Source of the DNA: Anaerolineae bacterium
Lineage (GTDB): Bacteria; Chloroflexota; Anaerolineae; Promineifilales; Promineifilaceae
Direction: 5' to 3'
Assembly (NCBI GenBank): GCA_023954475.1
Contig: JAMLHW010000020.1
Location: 1 to 64,000 of the forward strand
DNA: 64,000 nt
The notes under the pieces were generated by a model. The model was not told the origin of the DNA, did no database searches, and worked only from the letters and a program-made list of their open reading frames with translations. Positions 7,738 through 16,280 of the stretch are shown here, piece by piece; the stretch's first letter is position 1; each line of letters begins with the position of its first letter. Made by a program: the position numbers and the translations under genes.

Positions 7738-9948
7738 ATGACAACCCAAAACCCCGACCTCTTCGCCCACAGCCGCGACGCCCAAATCGAACGCGAATCC
7801 CCGCTCGCTAACCGCATGCGCCCGCGCACCCTCGACGAATTCGCCGGGCAGCGCCACATCATCGGGCCGGGGCGCCTGTTGCGCCGTGCTATCGAGGCTG
7901 ATCAACTGTCCTCGCTGATCTTCTACGGCCCACCGGGAACCGGCAAAACGACATTGGCGATGGTCATCGCCAACACGACTGAGAGCCAGTTCGTCACCCT
8001 CAACGCCGTATTGGACGGTGTCAAACAGTTGCGCGACGTCATCGCTGACGCTGAGGAACGACGCGGCCTCTACGGTCGCCGTACCACGCTGTTCGTCGAC
8101 GAAGTTCACCGCTGGAATAAGGCGCAGCAAGACGCCTTGCTGCCCCATGTCGAACGCGGCACCATCATTTTGATCGGTGCGACAACGGAAAATCCCTATT
8201 TTGAGGTCAACAAAGCGCTCGTCAGTCGCAGTCGCATTTTTCAACTGCGCCCCCTGACCAACGACGACTTGCGTGACGTGGCGCTACGGGCAGTGCGCGA
8301 CAAGGAGCGTGGGTACGGCAATCGGCCGATCACCCTCCACGACGACGCCCTCGACCACCTTGTCGATGTCGCCAACGGCGACGCTCGCAGTGTGCTCAAC
8401 GCCCTCGAATTGGCCGTCGAATCGACCCCGCTGGGTGAAGACGGCGTGATCACGATCGATCTGGGCGTTGCTGAGGAGTCGATTCAACGCCGCGCCGTCC
8501 TCTATGATAAAGACGGCGATGTCCACTACGATACCATTTCGGCGTTTATCAAGAGTCTGCGTGGCTCCGATCCTGACGCGGCACTTTACTGGATGGCGAA
8601 GATGATCTACGCCGGCGAAGACCCGCGCTTCATCTTCCGTCGCATGGCGATTCTAGCCGGCGAAGACATCGGAATGGCTGATCCGCAAGCCGCCGTCGTC
8701 GTCGATGCGTGCTGGTCGCTGTTCGAGCGCATCGGCTTGCCGGAAGGTCAGTTCCCGCTGACGCAGGCGGCGCTCTACCTGGCGACTGCGCCTAAATCGA
8801 ACACAGCCCTGTCCTTTTTTGATGCACTTGCCACTGTGCAGCAAGAGCGTGAGGCGGATGTCCCCAATCATCTCAAGGACGGCAATCGCGACAAGGAAGG
8901 ATTCGGGCACGGTGAAGGGTATCGATATCCACACGCGTACCAGGAGCATTGGGTGGCGCAACAATATTTGCCCGGTGCGTTGCAGGGCAAGGTGTTTTAC
9001 GAGCCGAGCGGCCAGGGGTACGAAAAGCGCATCAAGCTGCAGGTGGAACGTCGCCGTGAAGAGCAACTGGCGGCGCTGGCAGACGTTGAGGATGCGCATT
9101 TGGAAATGTGGACGACGAGTCCGACCGATCGGGCGCGGGATCGCTGGCTGGAGCGGGCCGTTGCCGGAACCGGGCGTCAACTCGGAGCGCTGCGCGACCG
9201 ATTGTTTGCTGCCGCGCAAATGCAGCGCCATCATCTCGTGCTCGATGTCAAGGCAGATGACGGGCTGCTGCTGTGGGAAGCGGTGCGCATTGTGCCGGAG
9301 GGTGGCGTGTGGGCCGTCGTGACGCCGGAAGGTCGCGAGAACATTTCCGGTTTGGCGACGCGGCTGCCTGAGTTGGAACGCCCCCATTTGTTGTCTGATT
9401 TGGATAGTGGCGACGTGCGTTTTGACCGCATTATCGGCCGAAACGCCTTCACGCATCTGCACAACCAGACCGGATTGATCGACCGCTTACACAGCTTGCT
9501 ACTGCCGGACGGCAAATTGTGTCTGCTGCAAATTGTGCCGCGACGTGGTCAACGATTGCATGAATTGATCGATTGGGCTGGGGAGACGGTGCTGCAGCAG
9601 AAGGTAGCCGCGGCCGAAGAACTGCTCTGGTCAGATTCGGCCGATACACTGGTCAACTGGGATATTGCAGATCTGGAAGCGGCGTTGCTCGCACAGTTTA
9701 CCGGCATCCACATTGAGAAGATAGCATTCCAGGAGACGCGGCGCATTACACAAGCGCAACTCGACCGCTGGTTTGGCTCACGTGCAGATACGACAATTGG
9801 CTCGTATGCGCAAAAGTTGGTTGAAGCCGGTTTGAATGGAGAGGAAGTGGCGACTATCGGCCGCATGTACCGACGCGCCTTGCAAGACCAAATGGTCACC
9901 TGGCACAGCCTCTACGTGTTGGCCGTCGCTGACTACCATGTTGCTTGA
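7738..9948 (+). CDS. rarA: Replication-associated recombination protein RarA fused to methyltransferase-like domain
   Basis: RarA (MgsA) is a clamp-loader-like AAA+ ATPase that works at stalled replication forks. Residues 1 to about 440 form a full RarA: Walker A GPPGTGKT (64-71), Walker B LFVDEVH (118-124), sensor-1 GATTENPYFEVN, the SRSRIF arginine-finger region, and the C-terminal DVPNHLKD / YRYPHAYQEHWVAQQYLP signature. A second part of about 290 residues follows; its start (HHLVLDVKADDGLLLWEAV) looks like the nucleotide-binding strand and loop of a Rossmann methyltransferase. Similar RarA/unknown-domain fusions are annotated in cyanobacteria. Motif I is degenerate (DVKADDG), so catalysis is uncertain. 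A short AGGTGAG abuts the ATG. The gene is monocistronic by orientation. Confidence 0.9.
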   Translation: MTTQNPDLFAHSRDAQIERESPLANRMRPRTLDEFAGQRHIIGPGRLLRRAIEADQLSSLIFYGPPGTGKTTLAMVIANTTESQFVTLNAVLDGVKQLRDVIADAEERRGLYGRRTTLFVDEVHRWNKAQQDALLPHVERGTIILIGATTENPYFEVNKALVSRSRIFQLRPLTNDDLRDVALRAVRDKERGYGNRPITLHDDALDHLVDVANGDARSVLNALELAVESTPLGEDGVITIDLGVAEESIQRRAVLYDKDGDVHYDTISAFIKSLRGSDPDAALYWMAKMIYAGEDPRFIFRRMAILAGEDIGMADPQAAVVVDACWSLFERIGLPEGQFPLTQAALYLATAPKSNTALSFFDALATVQQEREADVPNHLKDGNRDKEGFGHGEGYRYPHAYQEHWVAQQYLPGALQGKVFYEPSGQGYEKRIKLQVERRREEQLAALADVEDAHLEMWTTSPTDRARDRWLERAVAGTGRQLGALRDRLFAAAQMQRHHLVLDVKADDGLLLWEAVRIVPEGGVWAVVTPEGRENISGLATRLPELERPHLLSDLDSGDVRFDRIIGRNAFTHLHNQTGLIDRLHSLLLPDGKLCLLQIVPRRGQRLHELIDWAGETVLQQKVAAAEELLWSDSADTLVNWDIADLEAALLAQFTGIHIEKIAFQETRRITQAQLDRWFGSRADTTIGSYAQKLVEAGLNGEEVATIGRMYRRALQDQMVTWHSLYVLAVADYHVA

Positions 9949-10070
9949 TTTTCTTGAGCAGGCGGGTGACGCGGATCGATTTCGGCCGAATTGTGCGAAC
10001 ACATTGATCAATTTACAGGCAGGTGCTACAGTGTGTTCACAATTACTAACCGTTTATCAAGGAGTTACCT

Positions 10071-10316
10071 GTGGAACCGTTTTTGGGACAGATCGTGTTG
10101 TTTTCATATGGCGGCTGGGCGCCGCGCAATTGGGCAAAATGCGAGGGGCAGTTGCTGCCAATTTCTCAAAACTCAGCGTTGTTTTCGTTGTTAGGCACGC
10201 AATTTGGCGGCGACGGCAGAACGACGTTTGCTTTGCCCGATTTGCGTGACAAAGCACCGGCACCGTATACGTACTATTGCATTGCACTGAACGGCATCTT
10301 TCCCTCGCGCAACTGA
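10071..10316 (+). CDS. Short tail-collar domain protein
   Basis: The 81-residue product consists of one phage Tail Collar-type domain: MEPFLGQIVLFSYGGWAPRNWAKCEGQLLPISQNSALFSLLGTQFGGDGRTTFALPDLRD, ending in YYCIALNGIFPSRN. The WA-C-GQLLPI / LFSLLGT-GGDG-TTFALPDL pattern is diagnostic. Longer homologues (microcystin-dependent-protein type) carry extra collar repeats; this is a single-repeat form, apparently complete because the YCIAL-GIFPSRN end occurs in other small family members. An AAGGAG stretch precedes the ATG. Collar proteins form trimeric tips on tail or pilus-like fibres, but no phage structural genes are nearby, so the role here is open. Confidence 0.85.
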   Translation: MEPFLGQIVLFSYGGWAPRNWAKCEGQLLPISQNSALFSLLGTQFGGDGRTTFALPDLRDKAPAPYTYYCIALNGIFPSRN

Positions 10317-10363
10317 CAGCGATCATGTGCAATGGGTCGAACCGTTTTCGGCCGAAATAAATG

Positions 10364-10391
10364 AAAAAGGACGCAGTTTACGCTGCGTCCT
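10364..10391 (-). terminator. Rho-independent terminator of argF
   Basis: GGACGCAG-TTTACG-CTGCGTCC is a perfect 8-bp stem. On the minus strand it is followed by five T. It lies 33 bp beyond the argF stop. Confidence 0.85.
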
Positions 10392-10423
10392 CTGCTTGTT
10401 GGGCTTGTGAGTCTGCAAGTGCC

Positions 10424-11428
10424 TTAATCGCCCAGTGTGGCGACCATCACGGCCTTGATCGTGTGCAACCGGTTTTCCGCCTCGTCAAAGACGATAGAAG
10501 CCGGCGATTCAAACACTTCTTCCGTCACTTCCACCCCATTTTCCAGACCAAACTTCTCTGCCATCTCTTTGCCGACTTTTGTGTCGGCATTGTGGAAAGC
10601 GGGCAAGCAGTGCATAAACTTCACATGCGGATTGCCGGTCATCTCCATTGCTTGTGCATTCACCTGATACGGTTTCAGCACGTTGATCCGTTCCGCCCAA
10701 ACAGCGTCCGGTTCACCCATCGAAACCCAGACATCGGTATAGAGAAAATCTGCCCCCCTGACTCCTTCGGCCACATCGGCCGTCAATGTCAGACGAGCGC
10801 CTGTTTCTGCTGCGATTTCTCGACATTGACCGATTAAATGCGCTTCCGGCCATAGATGTTCCGGCGCACAGAGGCGCACGTCCATCCCCAACTTGCAGCC
10901 GCCAACCATCAGGGAGTTGCCCATGTTGTTGCGGGCATCACCCATATAAGTAAATGCAATTTGTGATAAATCTTTGGTGCTGTGTTCCATCATTGTCAGC
11001 ACATCGGCCAAGATTTGGGTGGGGTGGAATTCATTCGTCAGCCCGTTCCAGACGGGAACACCGGCATATTCGGCAAGGGTTTCCACGGTAGCCTGGGCAA
11101 AGCCGCGATATTCTATGCCGTCATAGGAGCGGCCGAGCACGCGAGCCGTGTCCTTCATGGTCTCTTTGTAGCCGATATGGGAGCCGCTTGGCCCCAGATA
11201 GGTGACATGGGCACCTTGATCAAAGGCGGCAACTTCAAAAGCGGTACGGGTGCGGGTAGAAGCTTTCTCAAAGATGAGCGCTATGTTTTTGCCTTTGAGA
11301 CGTTGGACTTCGTAGCCGCCGTATTTAGCTGCTTTCAAATCGGCCGATAATTTCAACAAAAACTTGATCTCGGCCGGTGTGAAGTCCAATAATTTGACGA
11401 AATTGCGATTGCGCAGATTAAATGCCAT
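10424..11428 (-). CDS. argF: Ornithine carbamoyltransferase
   Basis: It transfers the carbamoyl group of carbamoyl phosphate to ornithine, giving citrulline in arginine synthesis (or the reverse reaction in arginine catabolism). The 334-residue protein is of normal length. The carbamoyl-phosphate loop STRTRT (57-62), HPTQ (135-138), the ornithine-side DVWVSMGE, and HCLPAFH near 275 are all intact, the last being diagnostic for OTCase over aspartate carbamoyltransferase. No other arg gene lies nearby. A hairpin at 11465-11493 sits in its leader and the terminator at 10364 closes it, suggesting a single-gene transcript. The biosynthetic form is presumed, since no arcA or arcC is visible. Confidence 0.95.
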   Translation of the reverse strand: MAFNLRNRNFVKLLDFTPAEIKFLLKLSADLKAAKYGGYEVQRLKGKNIALIFEKASTRTRTAFEVAAFDQGAHVTYLGPSGSHIGYKETMKDTARVLGRSYDGIEYRGFAQATVETLAEYAGVPVWNGLTNEFHPTQILADVLTMMEHSTKDLSQIAFTYMGDARNNMGNSLMVGGCKLGMDVRLCAPEHLWPEAHLIGQCREIAAETGARLTLTADVAEGVRGADFLYTDVWVSMGEPDAVWAERINVLKPYQVNAQAMEMTGNPHVKFMHCLPAFHNADTKVGKEMAEKFGLENGVEVTEEVFESPASIVFDEAENRLHTIKAVMVATLGD

Positions 11429-11464
11429 GTTTACCTGGTAGTTGTTGTGAATCAGTTTGAAACA

Positions 11465-11493
11465 GGCCTGGCAAGCTCATCACCTGCCAGGCC
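11465..11493. terminator. Hairpin upstream of argF
   Basis: GGCCTGGCA ... TGCCAGGCC is a perfect 9-bp stem with an 11-nt loop between the small membrane gene and argF. On the minus strand it is followed only by TGTTTC, so it is either a weak terminator of the upstream gene or a leader structure of argF. Confidence 0.45.
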
Positions 11494-11637
11494 CAGAATG
11501 GTTTATTTGTACTCGGAGACGCTATCGGCCGATGTCGTTTAACCAACGAACTGAAAGACCGATGCGATTTTCTACGGATAGCTACCTGATTGCCACAACT
11601 GTTGGGAGTCACTATCCATTACAGTCGTGCAAATAGA

Positions 11638-11943
11638 TTAGTACCCTTCGTATCCGGGGATACGCTTGCGACCGGCACCACCACTGTAAGACGCAATATC
11701 TGCGACAAACATGATGCCGAGCCATAGCCAATCCCAACCTTCGACACCACCCGGTGAGACAATAATGAACATAATCGTTGTCCAGGGCAGAAAAACAATG
11801 CCGAGGATTGGCCAAATCCACCAGATATTGTCGGCGGGAAAGTTATTAAAAGCGAGTTGCCAACGAGTGGGCTGGAAAATCCACCAGAATGCACCGAAAA
11901 TGCGGGGGCCTAACAAAACGAGCGCTAGAAATGCACAACACAT
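11638..11943 (-). CDS. Small integral membrane protein, unknown
   Basis: The 101-residue product is very hydrophobic and rich in Trp and Phe. It has about three probable membrane segments: an N-terminal one (MCCAFLALVLLGPRIFGAFW), a central IWPILGIVFLPWTTIMFIIV and WLWLGIMFVADIAS, with a charged, glycine-rich tail (GGAGRKRIPGYEGY). A strong AGGAGA Shine-Dalgarno precedes the ATG. I do not recognise the family; similar small W-rich membrane proteins occur in Chloroflexota and Actinobacteria. It is upstream of argF on the same strand, about 210 bp away. Confidence 0.7.
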   Translation of the reverse strand: MCCAFLALVLLGPRIFGAFWWIFQPTRWQLAFNNFPADNIWWIWPILGIVFLPWTTIMFIIVSPGGVEGWDWLWLGIMFVADIASYSGGAGRKRIPGYEGY

Positions 11944-12081
11944 AGTACCTTCTCCTCTTAATAATTTTTGTGTGAAGATACCAGCCTGTCTTCACTTGAC
12001 AATTGTCGCATCATCAGCAATCTGGAGACTGGTCCAGACCAAGAAGGATCCAACCTATGCAATTGCCTATGATGCTATAAC

Positions 12082-12109
12082 ATTATACAAGTTACCAGTC
12101 ACATTACAA
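12082..12109 (-). promoter_or_regulatory. Candidate promoter for the small membrane gene
   Basis: On the minus strand TTGTAA (12109-12104), a 16-bp spacer and TATAAT (12087-12082) form a good sigma-70-type promoter about 140 bp upstream of the ATG at 11943. Confidence 0.45.
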
Positions 12110-12245
12110 GGTTGGCAGCAACTATCACCCGCACATCAGATACGGTCTGGTTATAACCATTGTATCCTGTACCCGTCGGATATGACGACTGTTTCTTAAC
12201 ATGTTATATGCAAGGGAATAGTGTGGGTTGGTTTCGGCCGAACCG

Positions 12246-12254
12246 TGCTATACT
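12246..12254 (+). promoter_or_regulatory. Extended -10 promoter of the DEAD-box helicase gene
   Basis: TGCTATACT fits the extended -10 consensus and lies 4 bp after a TCGGCCGA octamer. It implies a leader of about 190 nt before the ATG at 12454. Confidence 0.5.
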
Positions 12255-12453
12255 CCACGCCGTTTGACCAAAAAATAGTTTTGAGTAGTCCAAATGGGTC
12301 TGCCTGCCGCAAGTGGTAGGCGTTTTGTTGCAACAGAGTGACTCCGCATGGTTCTGATACGGTTCGAGTCCACTGTTGACCGATGACTAAATGTGCAATC
12401 TGCAAAGAACGTACATCGCGGTGGATATTTCAGAACGTAAAACGGAGTTTCAC
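12255..12453 (+). promoter_or_regulatory. Long 5' leader of the helicase mRNA with hairpin
   Basis: The roughly 190-nt untranslated stretch contains GCCTGCC-GCAAGT-GGTAGGC (12302-12321) followed by GTTTTGTT, which could act as an attenuator or cold-responsive structure. A GGAG ribosome-binding site lies 6-10 nt before the ATG. Long structured leaders are usual for cold-shock helicase genes; regulation here is inferred. The rest of the intergenic stretch (11944-12245) is AT-rich and shows only the two opposing promoters. Confidence 0.45.
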
Positions 12454-14121
12454 ATGACAACTGAATTTGACTATTTGGGCTTGCACCCGCAAATCGTGCA
12501 GGCAGTAGCCGAGCGCGGCTACACCGACCCCACACCAATCCAATCTGAAGTCATTCCGCTGCTGCTTGCCGGTACGGATGTGATCGGACAGGCGCAAACC
12601 GGCACGGGAAAGACGGCGGCATTTGCGCTGCCGATTATCGACAGCTTGCCGGAAGATCGCGACCATATCCACAGTCTTGTCGTCGCACCGACGCGCGAAT
12701 TGGCGATGCAGGTGGCACGTGCGTTTCACGAATACGGACACTATAGCCAAATTAGTGTGCTGGCCATCTATGGCGGTCAGGCTTACGGCAAACAAATCGG
12801 CCGATTGCGGCGCGGTGTCGATGTGGTTGTAGGGACCCCCGGTCGTCTGCTCGACCTGATCAACCGCAACGAAGTCGATCTCAGCCGCGTGCACACGGTC
12901 GTTCTCGACGAAGCCGATGAAATGCTCAGTATGGGTTTCATCGAAGATGTCGAAGCAATTTTAAGTGCAACGCCTGAGACGCGTCAGACAGCGCTCTTTT
13001 CGGCCACCTTGCCCCAGCCGATTCGTCGATTGGCCGACCAATACATGCGTAGTCCGGTTTCTGTGACGATTGAGCGCGAACAAGTCGCCGTAGATACGAT
13101 CGAGCAGCGCTATTATTTGCTCAATGAACAGGACAAGGTTGCCGGGTTGACCCGCCTGTTTGAGAGCGAGACGATTACCCGTGCCATTGTGTTTGCCCGC
13201 ACCCGCGTTGCGACCGGAGAACTGGCGAACGAGTTGGCACAGCGCGGCTATTCGGCCGAAACGCTCAATGGCGATCTCAGTCAGGATGCCCGTAATCGGG
13301 TGCTCGACCGCTTCCGCAACGACCAGGTGACCGTTCTCGTCGCCACAGACGTGGCCGCACGGGGACTGGATATCGACGACGTCTCCCATGTCATCAATTT
13401 TGACCTGCCGAACGACCCGGAAGTGTACGTCCATCGTATCGGCCGAACAGGGCGCGCCGGCAAAACGGGTATCGCCATCTCCTTGATTACGACCAAAGAA
13501 CAGTGGCGTCTACGCCGCATTGAGAAATACATTCGCAGCCAGATCACCCGCACAGAGATGCCGACGGTCGAAGACATCATGGCGCAGCGTGAAGCGCAGT
13601 TGGTCGAAAACATGCTGATCTGGCTGCGCCGTGGACGCTGCCGCCGCGAACGAGAAATCGTCGATTCGCTCATTGTGGACGGACATGATCCGTTGGAAAT
13701 CGCCGCTGCGGCGCTCAAGCTGGCGCGTGTCGAAGAAAAACAACGGCCCATCGAACGGCTGAGTCCGGTGGAAGAGCAGCGCCAATCCCGTGATCGGCAC
13801 GGCAGCCGACGCAATGAACGCCGTGACAGACGCAGTCATGGCCGCCGCAGTGATGCCCGACACAATACGTCAAAATCGCATGAGCAGGGCATGGTACGCA
13901 TGACGCTCAGCGCCGGGCGCGAACAAGGTGTCCGTCCCGCCGATGTTGTCGGTACCATTGCTTATCACGCCGATATTCCGGGCCGTGCACTGGGTGCGAT
14001 TCGCATTCAGGATCAGTACACGCTGGTGGATGTGCCGGAACAATATGTCGCTCAGGTGTTGGATAAAGATGGCAATTACCGTATCGGCCGACAAAAGGTG
14101 GCGGTAGAAGTCGCATCGTAA
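12454..14121 (+). CDS. deaD: DEAD-box ATP-dependent RNA helicase (DeaD/CshA type)
   Basis: It unwinds RNA duplexes in ribosome assembly and mRNA turnover. The 555-residue product starts at ATG 12454 (MTTEFDYLGLHPQIV) behind GGAG; a longer frame to 12391 lacks a ribosome-binding site. Motifs in order: GYTDPTPIQ (Q motif), AQTGTGKT, PTRELA, TPGRLLD, DEAD, SAT, ARTRV, RGLDI and HRIGRTGR. After the helicase core comes a basic linker (RHGSRRNERRDRRSHGRRSD) and a C-terminal DbpA/CsdA RNA-binding domain (RMTLSAGREQGVRPADVVGTI ... GRALGAIRI). This domain set fits DeaD/CsdA. A strong terminator follows at 14131. Confidence 0.95.
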   Translation: MTTEFDYLGLHPQIVQAVAERGYTDPTPIQSEVIPLLLAGTDVIGQAQTGTGKTAAFALPIIDSLPEDRDHIHSLVVAPTRELAMQVARAFHEYGHYSQISVLAIYGGQAYGKQIGRLRRGVDVVVGTPGRLLDLINRNEVDLSRVHTVVLDEADEMLSMGFIEDVEAILSATPETRQTALFSATLPQPIRRLADQYMRSPVSVTIEREQVAVDTIEQRYYLLNEQDKVAGLTRLFESETITRAIVFARTRVATGELANELAQRGYSAETLNGDLSQDARNRVLDRFRNDQVTVLVATDVAARGLDIDDVSHVINFDLPNDPEVYVHRIGRTGRAGKTGIAISLITTKEQWRLRRIEKYIRSQITRTEMPTVEDIMAQREAQLVENMLIWLRRGRCRREREIVDSLIVDGHDPLEIAAAALKLARVEEKQRPIERLSPVEEQRQSRDRHGSRRNERRDRRSHGRRSDARHNTSKSHEQGMVRMTLSAGREQGVRPADVVGTIAYHADIPGRALGAIRIQDQYTLVDVPEQYVAQVLDKDGNYRIGRQKVAVEVAS

Positions 14122-14130
14122 CCACTTTGA

Positions 14131-14163
14131 AAACCGAGATTCTGCCGGAATCTCGGTTTTTTT
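14131..14163 (+). terminator. Rho-independent terminator after deaD
   Basis: AAACCGAGATTC-TGCCG-GAATCTCGGTTT is a perfect 12-bp stem with a T tract, 9 bp beyond the stop. Confidence 0.95.
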
Positions 14164-14170
14164 GTTCCGT

Positions 14171-14235
14171 TTGTGGATAAGTGGCGGATAACCCACAAAA
14201 TTTGTGGGATAAATGTGGGATAAGTTGGGTAAATC
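14171..14235. repeat. TGTGG(G)ATAA cluster resembling DnaA boxes
   Basis: One exact TGTGGATAA (reverse complement of the DnaA box TTATCCACA) begins at 14172. It is followed by GGCGGATAA, TGTGGGATAA twice, and TTGGGTAA within 65 bp. Only the first matches the consensus exactly, and neither dnaA nor dnaN is near. It may be a minor DnaA-binding or titration site, or the 3' leader of the flanking genes. Confidence 0.3.
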
Positions 14236-14244
14236 GCGTACCGA

Positions 14245-15591
14245 CTACTTCAAAATGTAGTGCGTGCCTTTCTTGGAACCGATTTTGAGTAAGATGCCCC
14301 GGCTGACGAGATCGGCGAGGTCACGACGCAACGTTTCTGCCGAAACGGATGGGCAGAGGTATTGGTAATCCCGGTTGGTGATGCTGCCGTTTTCACGGAC
14401 GAAAGTCAGCGCCCGCACTTGTCGCTCATTCATGCTGTGCGCCCACTTCGGTGACGCCGGCCGTTCGCGTTCGCTGCGCAGCGTTACAGTAAACGAATAC
14501 GGAGTCGCGTCAAAACTCGGTGGCGGATGACCCGCTTCGGCCATCTCTTCGATCATGCGGTCAATTCCCAGCCCTAGCTCCTCGATATATCCCCATTGAT
14601 ACAGGCCGCCGACAATGCGCGGGTTGCGCGAAAAATGTTCTTCGACCAGGTTGTCGAGTGTCATGTAGCCGGGCAGACCGCCGGGACTGATGATTTCCAT
14701 GCGGTCATCGTACATGCGTACTTCGATGCGGCGGCCTTTAATGTGATAATCGCGATGGCAAATCGCGTTGACGATTGCTTCGCGTACGGCAAAGCGCGGG
14801 TATTCGGGTACTTCTTCGCGCTGCAAGCCGCGCACATGTGCACCGACGCGCATTTCTTCCCAGATAATGTTCCATGTGCGTTCGACGATGTGGTGCAATG
14901 GCCCCTGGATTTCATCACGGCGACCGTAGCCGATGCCGCCGTCAGCACCACGCGGATCTGTTCCGGAGAACTTGACGAAAACGACGCCGCTCTGCGGAAG
15001 AAAGATATGCGGTTTTGCAGAAAAGAGCAGGGTGCCGGCAACGGTAGGGTTGTTGTCGCGGTCGGTGGCACCGATTTCAAAGAGCAGTTGATCGAGTGAG
15101 CCGATGTTGGAGAGGCCACGCGCCTCGCGTTTGGCGAGGTATTCGGCGATGATCTCGGCCGATAAGTCGTCGCGGTCCGCACCGGGAACGGTTTCGGCTT
15201 CGTATTCGGCAACGGTCCGATTCCCGGCAAGCTGGCGCAATGCCTGGCCGGTGATCGGCCGATTTTCGCGCCCCTCACGCACGAGCACCCGACCATCGGC
15301 TAGCGTGTGCAAATCGGCACTGCGCGGTATCTGAATGCCGATCAGATCACCGTGAGGCGCTTCAATGCGCTGCCAACGTGTCACAACCGGTGGGCGGCAC
15401 TGCATAACAGCAGCGCGTAAGGCACCTTCCGCTTCCTCGTCCCAGATTTCGTCTGCTGGTTTGCCGTTGTCGTCCAGGCCAAGCACGATTAAGCCACCAT
15501 CGGCGTTGGCAAGGGCGACGAGACATTCAGCCAACGCATCGGCATCGGCCGACGGTAGATAGATTAACTGCTGATGTGGCTTTTCACGCAT
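14245..15591 (-). CDS. AlbA_2 (Schlafen-like) ATP-binding putative regulator
   Basis: The 448-residue protein has the layout of the divergent 'AAA_4' putative transcriptional regulators. An N-terminal AlbA_2/Schlafen-type domain contains ALANADGGLIVLGLDDNG and GIQIPRS. A linker follows, then a GHKL-like ATPase C-domain with FAVREAIVNAICHRDY, YDDRMEIISPGGLPG and FSRNPRI. The C-terminus (MNERQVRALTFVRENGSITNRDYQ ... LRRDLADLVSRGIL) is a winged helix that probably binds DNA. Such proteins are common in genome islands and with defence systems, but no clear partner is seen here; the next minus-strand gene upstream is a small YtxH-like protein 242 bp away. Ligand and target are unknown. Confidence 0.88.
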   Translation of the reverse strand: MREKPHQQLIYLPSADADALAECLVALANADGGLIVLGLDDNGKPADEIWDEEAEGALRAAVMQCRPPVVTRWQRIEAPHGDLIGIQIPRSADLHTLADGRVLVREGRENRPITGQALRQLAGNRTVAEYEAETVPGADRDDLSAEIIAEYLAKREARGLSNIGSLDQLLFEIGATDRDNNPTVAGTLLFSAKPHIFLPQSGVVFVKFSGTDPRGADGGIGYGRRDEIQGPLHHIVERTWNIIWEEMRVGAHVRGLQREEVPEYPRFAVREAIVNAICHRDYHIKGRRIEVRMYDDRMEIISPGGLPGYMTLDNLVEEHFSRNPRIVGGLYQWGYIEELGLGIDRMIEEMAEAGHPPPSFDATPYSFTVTLRSERERPASPKWAHSMNERQVRALTFVRENGSITNRDYQYLCPSVSAETLRRDLADLVSRGILLKIGSKKGTHYILK

Positions 15592-15617
15592 TGCGGACTG
15601 CGATCAGGCGGCGCAGT

Positions 15618-15833
15618 TTAGTCGCGGCCGTAGCGCATGGTTTCGAAACGATTTTCTAACGTGCGACGGGATTCGGCCTGCGCTTGACGCGCTTCGGACA
15701 GGGTGTTTTCCCAATGGTTGACCGCCCGGTTGCGCAATTCATCGCCCGATGCAGGCGTCAGCAACAAAGTGGCTGCTGCTCCGACAACCGCACCACACAT
15801 CGCACCCGCGACAAAACCCAGGATTTTGTACAT
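15618..15833 (-). CDS. YtxH-like small membrane-anchored protein
   Basis: The 71-residue protein has one N-terminal membrane segment with glycine-rich spacing (YKILGFVAGAMCGAVVGAAATLLLTPASGDELR) followed by a charged helix ending at RD. The GAxxGAxxxLLxxPxSGxELR pattern is that of the YtxH/DUF general-stress family. The ATG at 15833 is preferred because AGGAG lies 9-13 nt upstream; the longer frame to 15878 has no such site. The gene stands alone. Function in these small proteins is poorly known; a stress or envelope role is a family-level inference. Confidence 0.75.
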   Translation of the reverse strand: MYKILGFVAGAMCGAVVGAAATLLLTPASGDELRNRAVNHWENTLSEARQAQAESRRTLENRFETMRYGRD

Positions 15834-15889
15834 AGCTGATTTTCTCCTACTTTGCCCATTCAACTTTATTATACACACGATTGCGCGGC

Positions 15890-15898
15890 TGGTATAAT
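15890..15898 (+). promoter_or_regulatory. Extended -10 promoter of the Nfu_N-like gene
   Basis: TGGTATAAT is an exact extended -10. Its final T is the first base of a TCGGCCGA octamer, so transcription would start inside or just after the palindrome. Confidence 0.6.
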
Positions 15899-15965
15899 CG
15901 GCCGAAAGCTAAGGAAGTCAAGATCTGTCCGACTTCCAAAATCGGCCGGGCGGCAGGTGGCGACA

Positions 15966-16244
15966 ATGTCTGAGTACATCGAATTCGAAGTTGAAATCAC
16001 GGATGATCCGTTAGTAGGCGTGATTGAAACCAATGTGACCCTGGTTGTCGATGGGGCAGAGGTCTATGAATCGGCCGAAGCGCTGGAAGAAGGGACGCCA
16101 GTCGCCCAGGCGTTGGCCGTCGTACCTGGCATCCGCCATCTGATCATCGAAACACACACATTAACTGTCACACGCGAAGAAAACGCGGAATGGTTCGCCA
16201 TTGTGGAAGATATTGCGGCTGCCCTGCGTGATTTCTTCTTGTGA
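15966..16244 (+). CDS. Stand-alone Nfu N-terminal-like domain protein
   Basis: The 92-residue product starts MSEYIEFEVEITDDPLVG after an AGGTGG site. Its C-terminal half (PVAQALAVVPGIRHLIIETHTLTVTREENAEWFAIVEDIAAALRDFF) follows the pattern of the Nfu/NifU N-terminal domain: PLA-x-x-L-F-x-I-x-GV, then ITVTK, then DW-x-x-I-x-x-x-I. No CxxC cluster-binding domain follows, so it would be a scaffold-like accessory domain on its own. The match is by pattern only. Neighbours do not include iron-sulfur assembly genes. TCGGCCGA occurs in the coding sequence as ESAEA. Confidence 0.6.
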   Translation: MSEYIEFEVEITDDPLVGVIETNVTLVVDGAEVYESAEALEEGTPVAQALAVVPGIRHLIIETHTLTVTREENAEWFAIVEDIAAALRDFFL

Positions 16245-16280
16245 CCAGCCTCAAAGTCTGCATAAGTACTCTGGAACAAA

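Noticed and set aside
12340-12385. GGTTCGAGTCC in the helicase leader, resembling a tRNA T arm
   Set aside because: The flanking bases do not form a 5-bp T stem, and no acceptor or anticodon stem can be drawn around it.
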